Positions 41,604-51,240 of a stretch of DNA of 64,000 nt are shown piece by piece. The position numbers were made by a program, and so were the translations under genes. Every line of letters starts with the position of its first letter. Within the stretch, counting starts at the first letter, position 1. The notes under the pieces are model-generated. The model had not been told where the DNA came from. It was given only the letters and a program-made list of their open reading frames with translations, and did no database searches. The DNA comes from Leguminivora glycinivorella (lineage: Eukaryota > Arthropoda > Insecta > Lepidoptera > Tortricidae): NCBI RefSeq assembly GCF_023078275.1, contig NC_062974.1, positions 25,952,110 to 26,016,109 of the forward strand, read 5' to 3'.

Positions 41604-42176
41604 GCAATTGTCAAAAACCGCCCGGCATGTACGATCTCCTTCCTCCCTATATCTCTGTTTGAGATAGTTTTATCGCCATAATGATTACCACAAAACGAGA
41701 AATAGTCAGAATTCGCTAGGTATGAAAATTGCTTGACCCCACGGACAATAGCAAGCATTTACAAATACGTCATGCATCTAAGAATGAACCTTAGCTATTT
41801 TTGTGTATAATATATTTCCGGATGAAAACGCCGGCGGGGAAAAGGCCTACTTTTCCGGTACACAGTCACTTTGGCATTGTGTATGATATTTATTAAACCG
41901 GGGAGGGAGGCACTATCAGCAGAATATTGGAATACCGGCGAGTGACGAGAGATACTTTTGCGAGGGAGTCCCACAGGGTTCGATGTTTAGACATATTGTT
42001 TAGTTATTCAAATAAAGAGAAATTATACCTTCGGACGAGTTAGTTAGTTTTTTTAAGAATTATCCGTGTCCTATTCGATTTTATATTATTGAGTTACCAT
42101 TTTCCTTATTATAGTAGTTTGAATTTAGTAACAAAAGAGGAAAGGAACAAAAATGTATGGAAAATCTGTAGAAATA
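41604..42176. other. Unrecognised stretch
   Basis: The only distinct patch is GGATGAAAACGCCGGCGGGG (41820). No gene is supported. Confidence 0.35.
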
Positions 42177-42300
42177 TAATTTTTATTTAAACTTTATTGC
42201 ACTTAATAACAAATAAAGTACAAATGGCGGACTTAATGCCTAAAGACATTCTCTACCAGCCAACCAACAGGCTAAACAGAAAGAGTAGTGGGTGAAGGCT
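42177..42300 (-). repeat. LINE 3' end
   Basis: TTTTTATTTAAACTTTATTG and AATAAAGTACAAATGGCGGA read on the minus strand as a 3' end. The ACTTAATGCC motif recurs at 51320. There is no coding part. Confidence 0.4.
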
Positions 42301-42465
42301 TAAAAAAAATAGGTAACTGAAAATGAAACATAATTGTAGCAAATAATACATATTGTCAATACTAAACTACACTCATATACATATATCTATAAAATAATAA
42401 TGTATTTATCTATTTAATAGCATTTCTAGACGAGTTCCGCTTATTTTTTTTTATATAGTATGAAT

Positions 42466-42640
42466 AGGTAGACGTTTGACCACGAACACACCTGATGGTA
42501 AGTGATGATGCGGTCTACGGTGGAGCACGCTTACCTATGAGATACCTTTTACTCTCGCTTTAAAGAGACCTGGATTGTACTCATGCGGAAACACAGACTC
42601 AGGCAGGGCATTCCACTCCTTGGCGGTTCGCAAAATAAAT
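42466..42640 (-). repeat. Fam-D LINE-type fragment
   Basis: GACCACGAACACACCTGATG and GGCAGGGCATTCCACTCCTT are typical of this untranslated LINE region. Confidence 0.5.
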
Positions 42641-42965
42641 GAAATTAATATGAAATAGAAACAAAATATGAGATATCGTAATATAGAATACGCCTTTCAG
42701 CCTACTTTCGAGTTGGCAAGAGAAAACTTGTTATCCTATATTCCGCAAAGAAAATAAAGTAGACGGCAAAGCTCTGCGCTGAAGCCCTGAAAACTGAAAC
42801 TGAAAAATATAAAAAGACTAAAATTAACTTAGTCTGTGAAGTGTTAAAAGAATTATTGTTTTTTCAACACGCCTCTGAATTTGCAGTTTATGAAAACGAG
42901 GATTCAATTTCATGGGCAAATAGAGAAATCTAATTAATTATTTATTTCGGGAATCCATACTTAAT
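42641..42965. other. Unrecognised stretch
   Basis: AT-rich, no shared repeat seen. Confidence 0.35.
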
Positions 42966-43060
42966 GTTATAAATGGAAAAGTGTGTGTGCCTGTTTGTTT
43001 GTCCGTCTTTCACGACAAAACATAGTGACGAATTGACGTGATTTTTTTATTTTTGGAGTG
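42966..43060 (+). repeat. Fam-B 5' fragment
   Basis: ATGTTATAAATGGAAAAGTG through GACGAATTGACGTGATTTTT. The 3' half is missing. Confidence 0.6.
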
Positions 43061-43366
43061 GCCTAGGGTTCCAATTAGTTGACTGTATATGACCCGCCCT
43101 CAATCTATACTCTGCGAGGCTAGCCTGGGTAAGCTCTGAATATTTAAAACTGCCTGAATAGGGAGGCCTGAACAAAGTACTTAATATCCTAGACTATGAG
43201 GCTTTTTTCAGGTTTCAGCCAAGTGAGATTGAGGTCACACGGGGAGCTAAAATAAAAGCGAAAATGTGAAAAACAGGCTTAAATGAACTAAAAACTTTGT
43301 GGGCCTATAAGGATTCCTTTCTTAGGTATGAAACTTAAATTACGAAATATATCTCAACTAGCCTTA
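43061..43366. other. Unrecognised stretch
   Basis: Nothing recognised. Confidence 0.35.
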
Positions 43367-43549
43367 AAATTTTATAAATGGGAAAGTGTGTGTCTGTTTG
43401 TTTGTCCGTCTTTCACGGCAAAACGGAGCTTCGAATCGACGTGATATTTTAAGGGGACATAGTGGACATAGTTGAAGGGATGGAAAGTGACATAGGCTAC
43501 TTTTTGTCTCTTTCTAACGCGAGCGAAGCCGCGGGCAAAAGCTAGTTTG
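43367..43549 (+). mobile_element. Fam-B copy
   Basis: TTTTATAAATGGGAAAGTGT to GAAGCCGCGGGCAAAAGCTA, with the usual GACATAGGCTACTTTTTGTC. Confidence 0.7.
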
Positions 43550-43824
43550 AAATAAATAAAATTATGTTTCTAACCAAACTTTATTCATATATTCATTCTA
43601 CGCAGATATCGTGTATACAAGTCAATACATACTCACATCAAAGACAAGTACATATAATACATAAATGGGATACGCACAATAGTGAAAGAAATCCAAATCC
43701 ACTTCGCGGCTCCATTGAACCGTGTTAACCCTTTCCGGGCTTAGGTCCTAAGCCGCTTTGATATTTTGTTCAATTTGATTTATATTCGTCTTAATACTTT
43801 TGGTTACATTTTTGGGGTTACATT

Positions 43825-44260
43825 CCATCATCATCCTCCTTGCGTTATCCCGGCATTTTCCACGGCTCATGGGAGCCTGGGGTCCGCTTTGACAACTAAT
43901 TCCAAGATTTAGCGTAGGCACTAGTTTTTACGAAAGCGACTGCCATCTGACCATCCAGCCAGAAGGGTAACTAGGGCCTAATTAGAATTAGTCCGGTTTC
44001 CTCACGTTGTTTTCCTTCACCAAAAAGCGACTGGCAAATATCAAATGACATTTCGCATATAAACTGAAATAGATACCATACACTAAAGAAAAAGCGATCA
44101 AGCCCACTGGTGGCGAAACCGGGAAACAAAATAATTTGATTTGTTCCCTACATCGATTTCGCATATAAGTTCAGAAAAACTCATTGGTTCGAAGCCGGGT
44201 TCGAACCCGCGACCTCCGGATCGAAAGTCGCACGCTCTTACCGCTGGGCCACCAGCGCGA
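43825..44260 (-). mobile_element. SINE1, full length, 15-bp target duplication, carrying a SINE3 insert
   Basis: The flanks TTTTGGGGTTACATT (43810-43824) and TTTTGGGGTTACATT (44261-44275) are identical. The (ATC)n tail is at the left. The head on the minus strand is GCGCTGGTGGCCCAGCGG with box B GGGTTCGAACCC intact. The body is interrupted at 44063-44155. Confidence 0.9.
44063..44155 (-). mobile_element. SINE3 fragment inserted in SINE1, 13-bp target duplication
   Basis: ATTTCGCATATAA occurs at 44050-44062 and again at 44156-44168, flanking a piece of SINE3 (GATACCATACACTAAAGAAA) joined to AATAATTTGATTTGTTCCC. The tRNA-like head is missing, so it is 5' truncated. Confidence 0.85.
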
Positions 44261-44275
44261 TTTTGGGGTTACATT

Positions 44276-44450
44276 GTAAGGATCGTGAATAATGGTAGTA
44301 ACGAAAGATATATTATCGTGAGCATTTGTGCATTCGGCTACACTCGTTTTTTTTAATACCACGTCGGTGGCAAACAGGCATACGGTCCGCCTGATGGAAA
44401 GCGGTCACCGTAACCTATGGACGCCTGCAACTCAAGGGGTGGTACAATTT
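44276..44450. repeat. Fam-J end fragment then Fam-D fragment
   Basis: AGCATTTGTGCATTCGGCTA (44320-44339) is a Fam-J end. ACCACGTCGGTGGCAAACAG onward is Fam-D on the minus strand. Confidence 0.55.
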
Positions 44451-44685
44451 AAACACTCATTGTAAACCCACTACCACTATTTTTACTTTAAACTAACCCT
44501 CCCCCCCTTTACAGCACCGACATGATTTACTATACGAATTTACAGTCGTTAAAATCGGAATAAAAGTCACGAAATGTTTTATGGCTTGCTGATTGGTGCT
44601 GCCGCCATTAAAAGTTGGCTTTGTGATTGTATACCTTACACGATGGTTTAACCGATTTCAGGTAAAATTAGCGAGTTTTCACTTT

Positions 44686-44905
44686 AAAACAAAATAAAAT
44701 TTTGAAAAAACCCCTGACCGCGACATAGAAGACCGCGATTTTCATGAAACGTGGCTTTCAGACAAAAAAACTAAATGCAAATCGGTTTATCCGTTCGGGA
44801 GCTACGATGCCACAGACAGACAGACAGAAAAACAGTCAGACACACAAACAGACACGTCAAACTTATAACACCCCGTCGTTTTTGTGTCGGGGGTTAAAAA
44901 AGGAG
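44686..44905 (-). repeat. Fam-C copy
   Basis: AAAATTTTGAAAAAACCCCT to CACCCCGTCGTTTTTGTGTC with a (CAGA)n run. The frame at 44744-44956 is read-through. Confidence 0.7.
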
Positions 44906-45289
44906 ATTAAGAAGCCCCAACCAAGTGAATTAAGAATTTTTAATATTAACCCTTAATTTGGCAGAGACTCTGGTGACATAAATTTTCCGATTTTACTTAA
45001 TATATTGAATAACAGGTGTTTTTAAAGCGTCCGAAAAATATTTAAAAAAATCTAGATTTATTAGTTTTGGAAAAAAAAATATGTCCGCCACAGCGGACTC
45101 TGCCAAATATTAGGATAAATTAATATGTCCGCTGAGGCGGACACTGCCAAACATACGGTCATTTAAAATAAACAAGTATTTCTTAACATATATTTATTTT
45201 AAAAATTAACAAATATAATCATTTTGTATGAAAATCAAACTGACACATATTTATAGTCAAATATCATTATTTTAACTTTTTTCCGACTT

Positions 45290-45450
45290 TTTGGCCAGGT
45301 TGCACAGGCCGTGATCACGACAGACTGATGTGACAGTGATGTCCCAGCAAAATGTCGTCGAAGATGTAAACAACACAAAACTACCCGAAATTAATTATAT
45401 CAATGTTCGGGGCAGACAAAGAAATTATAAATTTTGATCTACCCGGTTTT
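45290..45450 (+). repeat. Dispersed repeat shared with 5515-5665
   Basis: See 5515: the same blocks in order, ending here at the border of Fam-R. Confidence 0.6.
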
Positions 45451-45486
45451 TAGGGTTCCGTAGCCAAAATGGCAAAAACGGAACCC
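45449..45486 (-). repeat. Fam-R, left piece of a split copy
   Basis: TTAGGGTTCCGTAGCCAAAA then ATGGCAAAAACGGAACCC is one end of Fam-R. The rest is at 49817-50375, across the Harbinger-like insertion. Confidence 0.75.
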
Positions 45487-45779
45487 TTAGGGCCTGGCCA
45501 CATGGGCGCGTTGCGGCGACGCACCGCAAAAATTCTGCGTTGCGTTGCCGCGCCGCCAGTTTTTGCGGCAGGAAATCTGCGGCGCGGCACCGCGACGCAA
45601 GAACTCGCGGTGCGTCGACGCACCGCAAAAACTCGCGGCGCGGCACCGCAACGCAGAATTTTTGCGGCGCGTCGCCGCGCCGCCAAAACTGGCGGTGCGT
45701 CACCGCTGCTCGCAATTGTGAACTGTTGTGTTCGAATTAAACTTCGTGTCCTTTATATTTAACCCTTCTTTACTTGGTG

Positions 45780-45839
45780 ATGGATTTTTTTCCAAGCATC
45801 ACAAACATTGAATCAATAGTAGATTTAGTACAGTTTTTC
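45780..45839 (+). pseudogene. Possible start of a second Harbinger ORF
   Basis: The frame from 45780 reads MDFFPSITNIESIVDLVQFF and closes soon after (TAA at 45855). It lies just inside the left inverted end and faces the transposase remnant. PIF/Harbinger elements usually carry a second Myb- or MADF-type gene. The match to such a domain is too short to claim, and this is mainly positional inference. Confidence 0.2.
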
Positions 45840-45938
45840 ACGATTATATCGTACTAAGCAATATTCAAATTTTTCAATATGCTATTAAAAATCATCTTTT
45901 TTTAGTTACGTTGTTTCATATTAAAAAAATGGTGATAG

Positions 45939-46277
45939 ATTTTTAGGGTTCCGTAGTCAACTATAATCTCAGTAACCGTTAGCACTAGAAAGCTGAAATT
46001 TGGCACCAAGATGTATATCAATCACGCCAACAAAGGACAAAAATAATATTTTCGGAAATAATCGCTCCTAAAGGAAAAAAAAGTGCGTCCCCCTCCCTCT
46101 AACTTTTGAACCATATGTTTAAAAAATATGAAAAAAAATCACAAAAGTAGAACTTTATAAAGGCTTTTTAGGAAAATTGTTTTGAACTTGATAGGTTCAG
46201 TAGTTTTTGAGAAAAATACGGAAAACTACGGAACCCTACACTGAGCGTGGCCCGACACGCTCTTGGCCGGTTTTTTT
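45939..46277 (-). repeat. Fam-A with internal deletion
   Basis: TTTTTAGGGTTCCGTAGTCA to CTTGGCCGGTTTTTTT in reverse. The (CGGA)n run and the TACATGTAGGGG segment are missing. Confidence 0.75.
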
Positions 46278-46448
46278 CATTATTTTTCCAGTGCTCAGCA
46301 TATATACCACCATGGTGTCATATATCTGTAAATTGTTAAAAAAAGTAAAATCATGCAATTAAGGGTTTATTGACATTTATGGAGTGCCTCTCTAATTTAT
46401 ATTTCCGCAATGGGTACATCGATGGGTAGATTTAAATAATAACATTTT

Positions 46449-46490
46449 TAACCCCCGACGCAAAAACGAAGGGGTGTTATAAGTTTGACG

Positions 46491-46541
<51 letters not shown>

Positions 46542-46558
46542 TTGTCTGTTTGTCTGTT

Positions 46559-46597
<39 letters not shown>

Positions 46598-46757
46598 GTG
46601 TAGTTCCCGAACGGATGAACCGATGGAAATTTAGTTTTTTTGTCTGAAAGCTGAGTTAGTCGGAGTGTTCTTAGCCATGTTTCATGAAAATCGGTCCACT
46701 ATGTCGGGGTGGGGAGTTTTTTCAAAATTTTAATTTTGTTGTTAGGTTATTAAAAAA
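46449..46757 (+). repeat. Fam-C copy with long (CTGT)n run
   Basis: TTAACCCCCGACGCAAAAAC, then a CTGT/TTGT run (46491-46600), then AACGGATGAACCGATGGAAA to TTTTAATTTTGTTGTTAGG. A palindromic unit (46752-46798, see 26396) follows. Confidence 0.75.
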
Positions 46758-46801
46758 CAAATCAAAAAAATATTCAATAAAATAATTTGATTTGTTCCTA
46801 G

Positions 46802-47259
46802 TCAGATTGTTATTAATTATTAATCTTATCTGTGTTGGAACGTTTTGATATTTTTATTTTTAAAGACGCTCGAGTCAATCAAAAATTTCCAAAAACGGCC
46901 TTTTTCATTATGGCGCAAAAAAAGTGATACTCAAGATTGGTAACAATTAGCCAAAAAACCTAAACGGTACGACATAGATTTGATGAAAAACGTGTGACCT
47001 GTGCCTTTAAAAAAGTAAAACAGAAAAACGTACGTCGTTTTCGTACGTGTTTTCGCTACGATCAATATGCAAATGGATAATTTAGTAGGCAAGTTTTATT
47101 TAAATCGATTAAATCGTAAATAGTGGCTTGCAGCTAAAAAATAATGTTCAACTGGAAAAACCGTTAAAAGTACGTTTTTTCGCTAAATCTACATTTTAGT
47201 AGGAACATTTCTTAAAAATAGATTAAAATTAAACTAGTACAGATTTTTTTAATTAGCCC
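46802..47259. repeat. Fam-L-related and unrecognised sequence
   Basis: AATCAAAAATTTCCAAAAAC and AAAAAACCTAAACGGTACGA (46877-46970) match the middle of Fam-L. The remainder is AT-rich. Confidence 0.45.
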
Positions 47260-47425
47260 GTTATAGTGCCCTACTGCTGCGGGCAAAGGCCTCTCCCCTT
47301 GATTTCCTCAACTCCCTCTGGTGTTATTTTTGCGGCCATGCAGTTGATGCAGTCACTCATAAAGGCGTCCAAGTCGTCTCACCATGCATGCGACAGACCA
47401 GACGTGGCATGCTCAAATACACTTC
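47260..47425 (-). pseudogene. LINE protein C-terminal remnant
   Basis: On the minus strand DDLDAFMSDCINCM is followed by EEIKGRGLCPQQ and a stop, the standard LINE ORF2 ending. It is very short. The plus frame 47266-47457 is its shadow. Confidence 0.55.
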
Positions 47426-47702
47426 AGCATGGCGGTTTTCTTCCCTACTTACTTTAATATGTACAGATCATTTCTGTCGTAGATCAATTTTAGCTGTAGA
47501 CCACCGTTAACGACTAATTTACGAAAAACTAAAAAATATTTACAGCATGTCGATGTGTACCTTAAACAAACCATGAAAAAAAAACGCCTCCTAAAAATAA
47601 GCGCGTTAGGAAACACGGAGAAAAAAGAAAAAAAATAATTTTACATTGCAGCAATAATATTGATGATTAGATTTCCTACCTAAACCTTTGAAATCAGATT
47701 TC

Positions 47703-48216
47703 TTAAGACGACACGATATACAGGTCAGTTCTCCATACAAACGCTCTCGACTATTTCCTCCTTGGTTTTTGAAGATAGAGCAATGATTTTTTCGACACAG
47801 ATTATTATTATTTTTATCTGAGTCGGACCGTTTTGATATTTTTTGCTATTCTTATTTTAAAAGATGCTAGATCCAATCAAAAATTTCTAAAAGCGGCATT
47901 TTTCAATATGGCTCGAAAAAGGGATACTCAAGATCGGTAACAATTGTCCAAAAAATCTAAACGGTCCGACACAGATTATTTCATTTTTATTCAGATTCTC
48001 AAATTTCGTTCCGTTTAAATAAGTTTTGAAGGAGGATAAGAGAGCGGAACCTCGATTTCAAAGATTTTTTCGCAATATCTTTTAACTGAGTTGTTCACAA
48101 TGGAATTTTTTTTTTCGATAAATATAGTTAATAAAACTGGTATATTTAACTAAAATTCCCAAATTGAAAGGGGGACTCCTTTCCATCTTAGCATTTTCGC
48201 TCCCGTAGCGTCTTAA
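47703..48216 (+). mobile_element. Fam-L, complete copy
   Basis: It begins TTAAGACG and ends GCTCCCGTAGCGTCTTAA, so the terminal 8 bases are inverted. The middle has CAAACGCTCTCGACTATTTC. Complete or partial copies lie at 48276-48628, 52971-53294 (minus), 58317-58841 and 61807-62316. Confidence 0.7.
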
Positions 48217-48275
48217 TGTATTGCAATAATCTAAACATCCAAATTATAGACTAATCAATTATTTTTGTTAGCAAT

Positions 48276-48628
48276 TAAATTCCGTTAGGTCGTTTTCACA
48301 TTATCCGATCCGATATCGGATGTCGTAAGGATTTCAATGGAAAAAATACAAGATGGCGCCTGTAATGTATGGGATATCGGTCCTACATCCGATATCGGAT
48401 CGGATAATGTGAAAACGCACTTACGATTCATTAAGTTTTGAAGGAGGAAACAGTCGAGAGCGGAACCTCGATTTTAAAGATTTTTTTCGCAATATCTTTT
48501 AACTGAGTTGTTCTGAATGGACATTTTTTTTTCGATAAATCTAGTTAATAACACTAGTATATTTAACTAAAATTCCCAAATTGAAAGGGCTCCCTTTCCT
48601 TTCCATTTTCGCTCCTGTAGCGTCTTAA
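48276..48628 (+). repeat. Fam-L 3' half, interrupted by a MITE
   Basis: AATTCCGTTA is followed, after the insert, by CGATTCATTAAGTTTTGAAG and on to GCTCCTGTAGCGTCTTAA. The copy at 61807-62316 has the uninterrupted CGTTACGATTGATTAAG. Confidence 0.7.
48288..48420. mobile_element. 133-bp MITE with 36-bp ends and TTA duplication, inside Fam-L
   Basis: The left end GGTCGTTTTCACATTATCCG and the reverse complement of the right end, GTGCGTTTTCACATTATCCG, agree for 36 bases except at positions 2-3. TTA occurs at 48285-48287 and 48421-48423. The ends contain the palindrome ATCCGATATCGGAT. It is PIF/Harbinger-type by target and non-autonomous. Confidence 0.8.
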
Positions 48629-49043
48629 ATACCTAAAAGTACTTAAACACCTAAAAGTACTTAAATACCTAAAAGAACAACCAGCGAATCGTGTCATGAC
48701 GCACGCACACAAGGGTAGCTTAGCTAACAACTGCGACACGGCCGGCCGCCGCGGCACGTTGCCGTATCGTGCAAATGCCACATTGAGCGGTGTAGGGTTG
48801 CCAACCGTAGGTAGTATACACAAAGACAGGAAAAATGCTCTGAGGAAAATGATATGATACATAGTATTGTAACTATTGTAAGTAATATATTATTTTGGTT
48901 CAGCGTACTGTAATTATTTTTAATTTTTGTACGATTTTTTTTGTAGGTACTGTACTGCACACAATTACACCGTCATATTTAAAATAGATACCTAACTTAG
49001 ATAAGTACTCGACACCGATAGCAATAAGAAGCTGCAGGGCAAT

Positions 49044-49146
49044 CATGGTCGCGCGATAAATGATAAAACATCGGGCCGTCCCTATCGCACTTACAAATAG
49101 TGCGATAGGGACGGCCTGATATTTTTATCATTTATCGCGCGACCAT
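49044..49146. mobile_element. 103-bp short inverted-repeat element
   Basis: ATGGTCGCGCGATAAATGAT and ATCATTTATCGCGCGACCAT are the ends. The inner GGGCCGTCCCTATCGCAC / GTGCGATAGGGACGGCC also pair. It forms an almost perfect hairpin. Confidence 0.75.
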
Positions 49147-49194
49147 AATTGCCTGCCTGCTGTCTATAAGGCTGTCCTTTCGTCCTTCGTTCAC

Positions 49195-49250
49195 ATTAGA
49201 GATGGGCCGAATATTCGGTAAATATTCGGTATTCGGCATATTTAGTTAAT
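49195..49250. repeat. hAT-like end fragment
   Basis: AGAGATGGGCCGAATATTCG with repeated AATATTCGG resembles the CAGAGATGGGC end at 27640. Only one end is present. Confidence 0.4.
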
Positions 49251-49251
49251 C

Positions 49252-49540
49252 TCAGCATCTCCAGAGGTCCGACAGGTTTTCTAAATATATGTATATTGTT
49301 TTTTTTATTCGAGGTGAGATTTTAAAGACCAGTTCTTCGAAACTTGCTATTGTCATTCTGAAATATTCTTTGAACTTCACTTCACTTGTCTTTAATGCCG
49401 CATATTTCCTTTCAAAATGAGTTCCGTCATTATTCATTTTGTATATATATATGGGTTGAACCAGCATCTTCTTTTCGTCTCCTTTTTTTTTAAGCGCCTC
49501 CTTAATACGAGCAAGAGCAGAATGCGCGTAATGGGATCCA
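49252..49540 (-). pseudogene. PIF/Harbinger transposase, N-terminal remnant with frameshift
   Basis: On the minus strand MDPITRILLLLVLRRRLKK continues to RRCWFNP, then shifts frame within a TATATATATA run (about 49443-49452). It resumes IYIYKMNNDGTHFERKYAAL and later FKEYFRMTIASFEELV. This is the start I know of HARBI1-type DDE transposases (an R-RW/F-V/N-P-I motif, then Y-FRM-x-x-x-F-EL-L). It stops after about 80 residues, before the catalytic DDE triad, so no activity is possible. The slippage-prone TA run explains the frameshift. Confidence 0.65.
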
Positions 49541-49816
49541 TGTCTGGACTCTGTATAAAGACTGATCGTGAAGTTCTGCACTGTGTATAGTTGTCGAGGC
49601 GCGGCGACGCACCGCCAGTTTTGGCGGCGCGGCGACGCGGCGCAAAAATTCTGCGTTGCGGTGCCGCGCCGCGGTTTTTGCGGTGCGTCGACGCACCGCG
49701 AGTTCTTGCGTCGCGGTGCCGCGCCGCAGATTTCCTGCCGCAAAAACTGGCGGCGCGGCAACGCAACGCAGAATTTTTGCGGTGCGTCGCCGCAACGCGC
49801 CCATGTGGCCAGGCCC

Positions 49817-50375
49817 TTATAGTTTCGTCATGTCCGTCTGTCCGTCTGTCCGTCTGTCCGTCTGTCCGTCTGTCACAGCCGATTTACTCGGAAACTATAA
49901 GTACTACAGTGATGAAATTTGATGGGAATATGTGTTGTATGAACCGCTACAAAATTATGACACTAAATAGTAAAAAAAAGAATTGGGGGTGGGGCCCCCA
50001 TACATGTAACTGAGGGATGAAAATTTTTTTTTCGATGTACATACCCGTGTGGGGTATCAATGGAAAGGTCTTTTAAAATGATATAAAGTTTTCTAAAAAA
50101 CATTTTTCTTAAAGTGAACGGTTTTTGAGATATCAGCTCTCAAAGTCGTAAAAAGTATGTCCCCCCCCCTCTATTTTTATAACTACGGGGTATAAAATTC
50201 TAAAAAAAATAGAGGTGATGCATGCTAATTAACTCTTTCAACGATTTTTGGTTTGATCAAAGTATCTCTTATAGTTTTTGAGATAGGTTGATTTAACTGT
50301 AATTTTGTTTATTATATTTGCTGCTACGGAACCCTTTGTGCGCGAGCCCGACTCGCACTTGGCCGGTTTTTTCTT
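49817..50375 (-). repeat. Fam-R, main part of the split copy
   Basis: It runs from TTATAGTTTCGTCATGTCCG through a (TCTGTCCG)n run (49832-49876) and TGGGGTATCAATGGAAAGGT to CCCGACTCGCACTTGGCCGG. With 45449-45486 it forms one copy. The frames at 49591-50013 are read-through. Confidence 0.75.
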
Positions 50376-51015
50376 TAATGTTTATTGCCCCTCGCGCGAC
50401 ATGTAACATTCACAATATCCGCGCACTACGTATACCTAAAAGTGCCAAAATTTTAACTGCTTGGTCCAGCACCACACGCTGTTGGATTAAATAAAAAAAT
50501 CTAAGCATAAAAGCAGGCCACCAAAACAAGAAAATCAAAATAATAAACAAAACAATATAATAATTTGTTACAACACGTGTCACCGCAACATTGGCATAGT
50601 CCGCCACGGCGGACAAATCGTATTTAGTATATATTTGGCACTGTCCGGTGCGGCGGACAACTTGTTTAGATGATGATTATGAGTATTAGAAATTGAGAAA
50701 TAAATTGAAAACATAACCACTTGCAACTATTATGTAATATATTTTATTATTTATACAACAGAAATACCCTGTTCTTACAAAAACCAAAAGAAAAACGGAT
50801 AAATATTTTGCTAAAAACAGTTGACTTCTGATGCGGTGCCATCTTGACGAGTAACTGTCAAACGAGTGTTGACAGTGGTCAAATAGTATTTTTATACAAA
50901 GCATGTATCATAAAAGAGTCTCTTTCCATATGTTAAATTAAATAAAATTCTACCTAAAAAGCGAAATATTTTTTTTATCACCTGTCCGTCCCACCGGACT
51001 TTGCCAAATTAAGGG
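50376..51015. other. Right part of the piggyBac-like element
   Basis: It contains the subterminal GTCCGCCACGGCGGAC (50589) and GTCCGGTGCGGCGGAC (50645) repeats. Two minus-strand frames (50410-50616, 50686-50904) have no transposase motif. Confidence 0.5.
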
Positions 51016-51131
51016 TTAAGAATATTTAATAAAATATCCAAAATAAATGAAATATTTTTTTCCCTGCAATGCCGATGTTCTTTTGTACTGTACATAAGTA
51101 CATACTAATTAGGTAACTGTGTTAGCTAGCA

Positions 51132-51240
51132 GTTTACAGGGCTGCCTGATGGAAAACGGTCACCGTAAACTATGGACGCCTACAACTCAAGGAGTGTCAC
51201 ATGCGCGTCGCCGACCCATTAAAAACTTTTACAAATGTAC
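51132..51240 (-). repeat. Fam-D fragment
   Basis: CTGCCTGATGGAAAACGGTC through CACATGCGCGTCGCCGACCC. Confidence 0.55.

Larger units (their letters stand above)
45490..49816 (-). mobile_element. PIF/Harbinger-like transposon, 4.33 kb, 217-bp hyper-CpG inverted ends, TTA duplication
   Basis: The left end (45490-45706) and right end (about 49599-49816) are long inverted repeats, beginning GGGCCTGGCCACATGGGCGC. By eye they are about 98% alike (a 2-base indel and two substitutions). They are made almost wholly of GCGGCGCG-type blocks. TTA flanks both sides (45487-45489, 49817-49819), as for PIF/Harbinger. A minus-strand transposase start lies just inside the right end. The interior has since taken Fam-A, Fam-C, LINE, Fam-L and other inserts. 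Arginine-rich frames in the ends (45425-45762, 49434-50013) are composition artefacts. Confidence 0.8.
44950..51015. mobile_element. piggyBac-like element, 6.07 kb including nested insertions
   Basis: The left end CCCTTAATTTGGCAGAG and the reverse complement of the right end, CCCTTAATTTGGCAAAG, match at 16 of 17. TTAA flanks both (44946-44949 and 51016-51019). CCCT-type ends at a TTAA duplicate define the piggyBac superfamily. Subterminal copies of GTCCGC...GCGGAC followed by TGCCAAA lie inside both ends (45082-45158 and 50585-50660). No transposase is visible between; most of the interior is later insertions. Either a short element was filled by others, or the coding part has been replaced. 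Confidence 0.7.

Noticed and set aside
45425..45762. Overlapping arginine- and alanine-rich frames on both strands
   Set aside because: All strands and frames are open because the hyper-CpG inverted end lacks A/T-rich stop codons. The mirror set at 49434-50013 has the same cause.
46491..46600. (CTGT)n run as a regulatory GAGA-like site
   Set aside because: It is the standard internal microsatellite of Fam-C, seen in all its copies.
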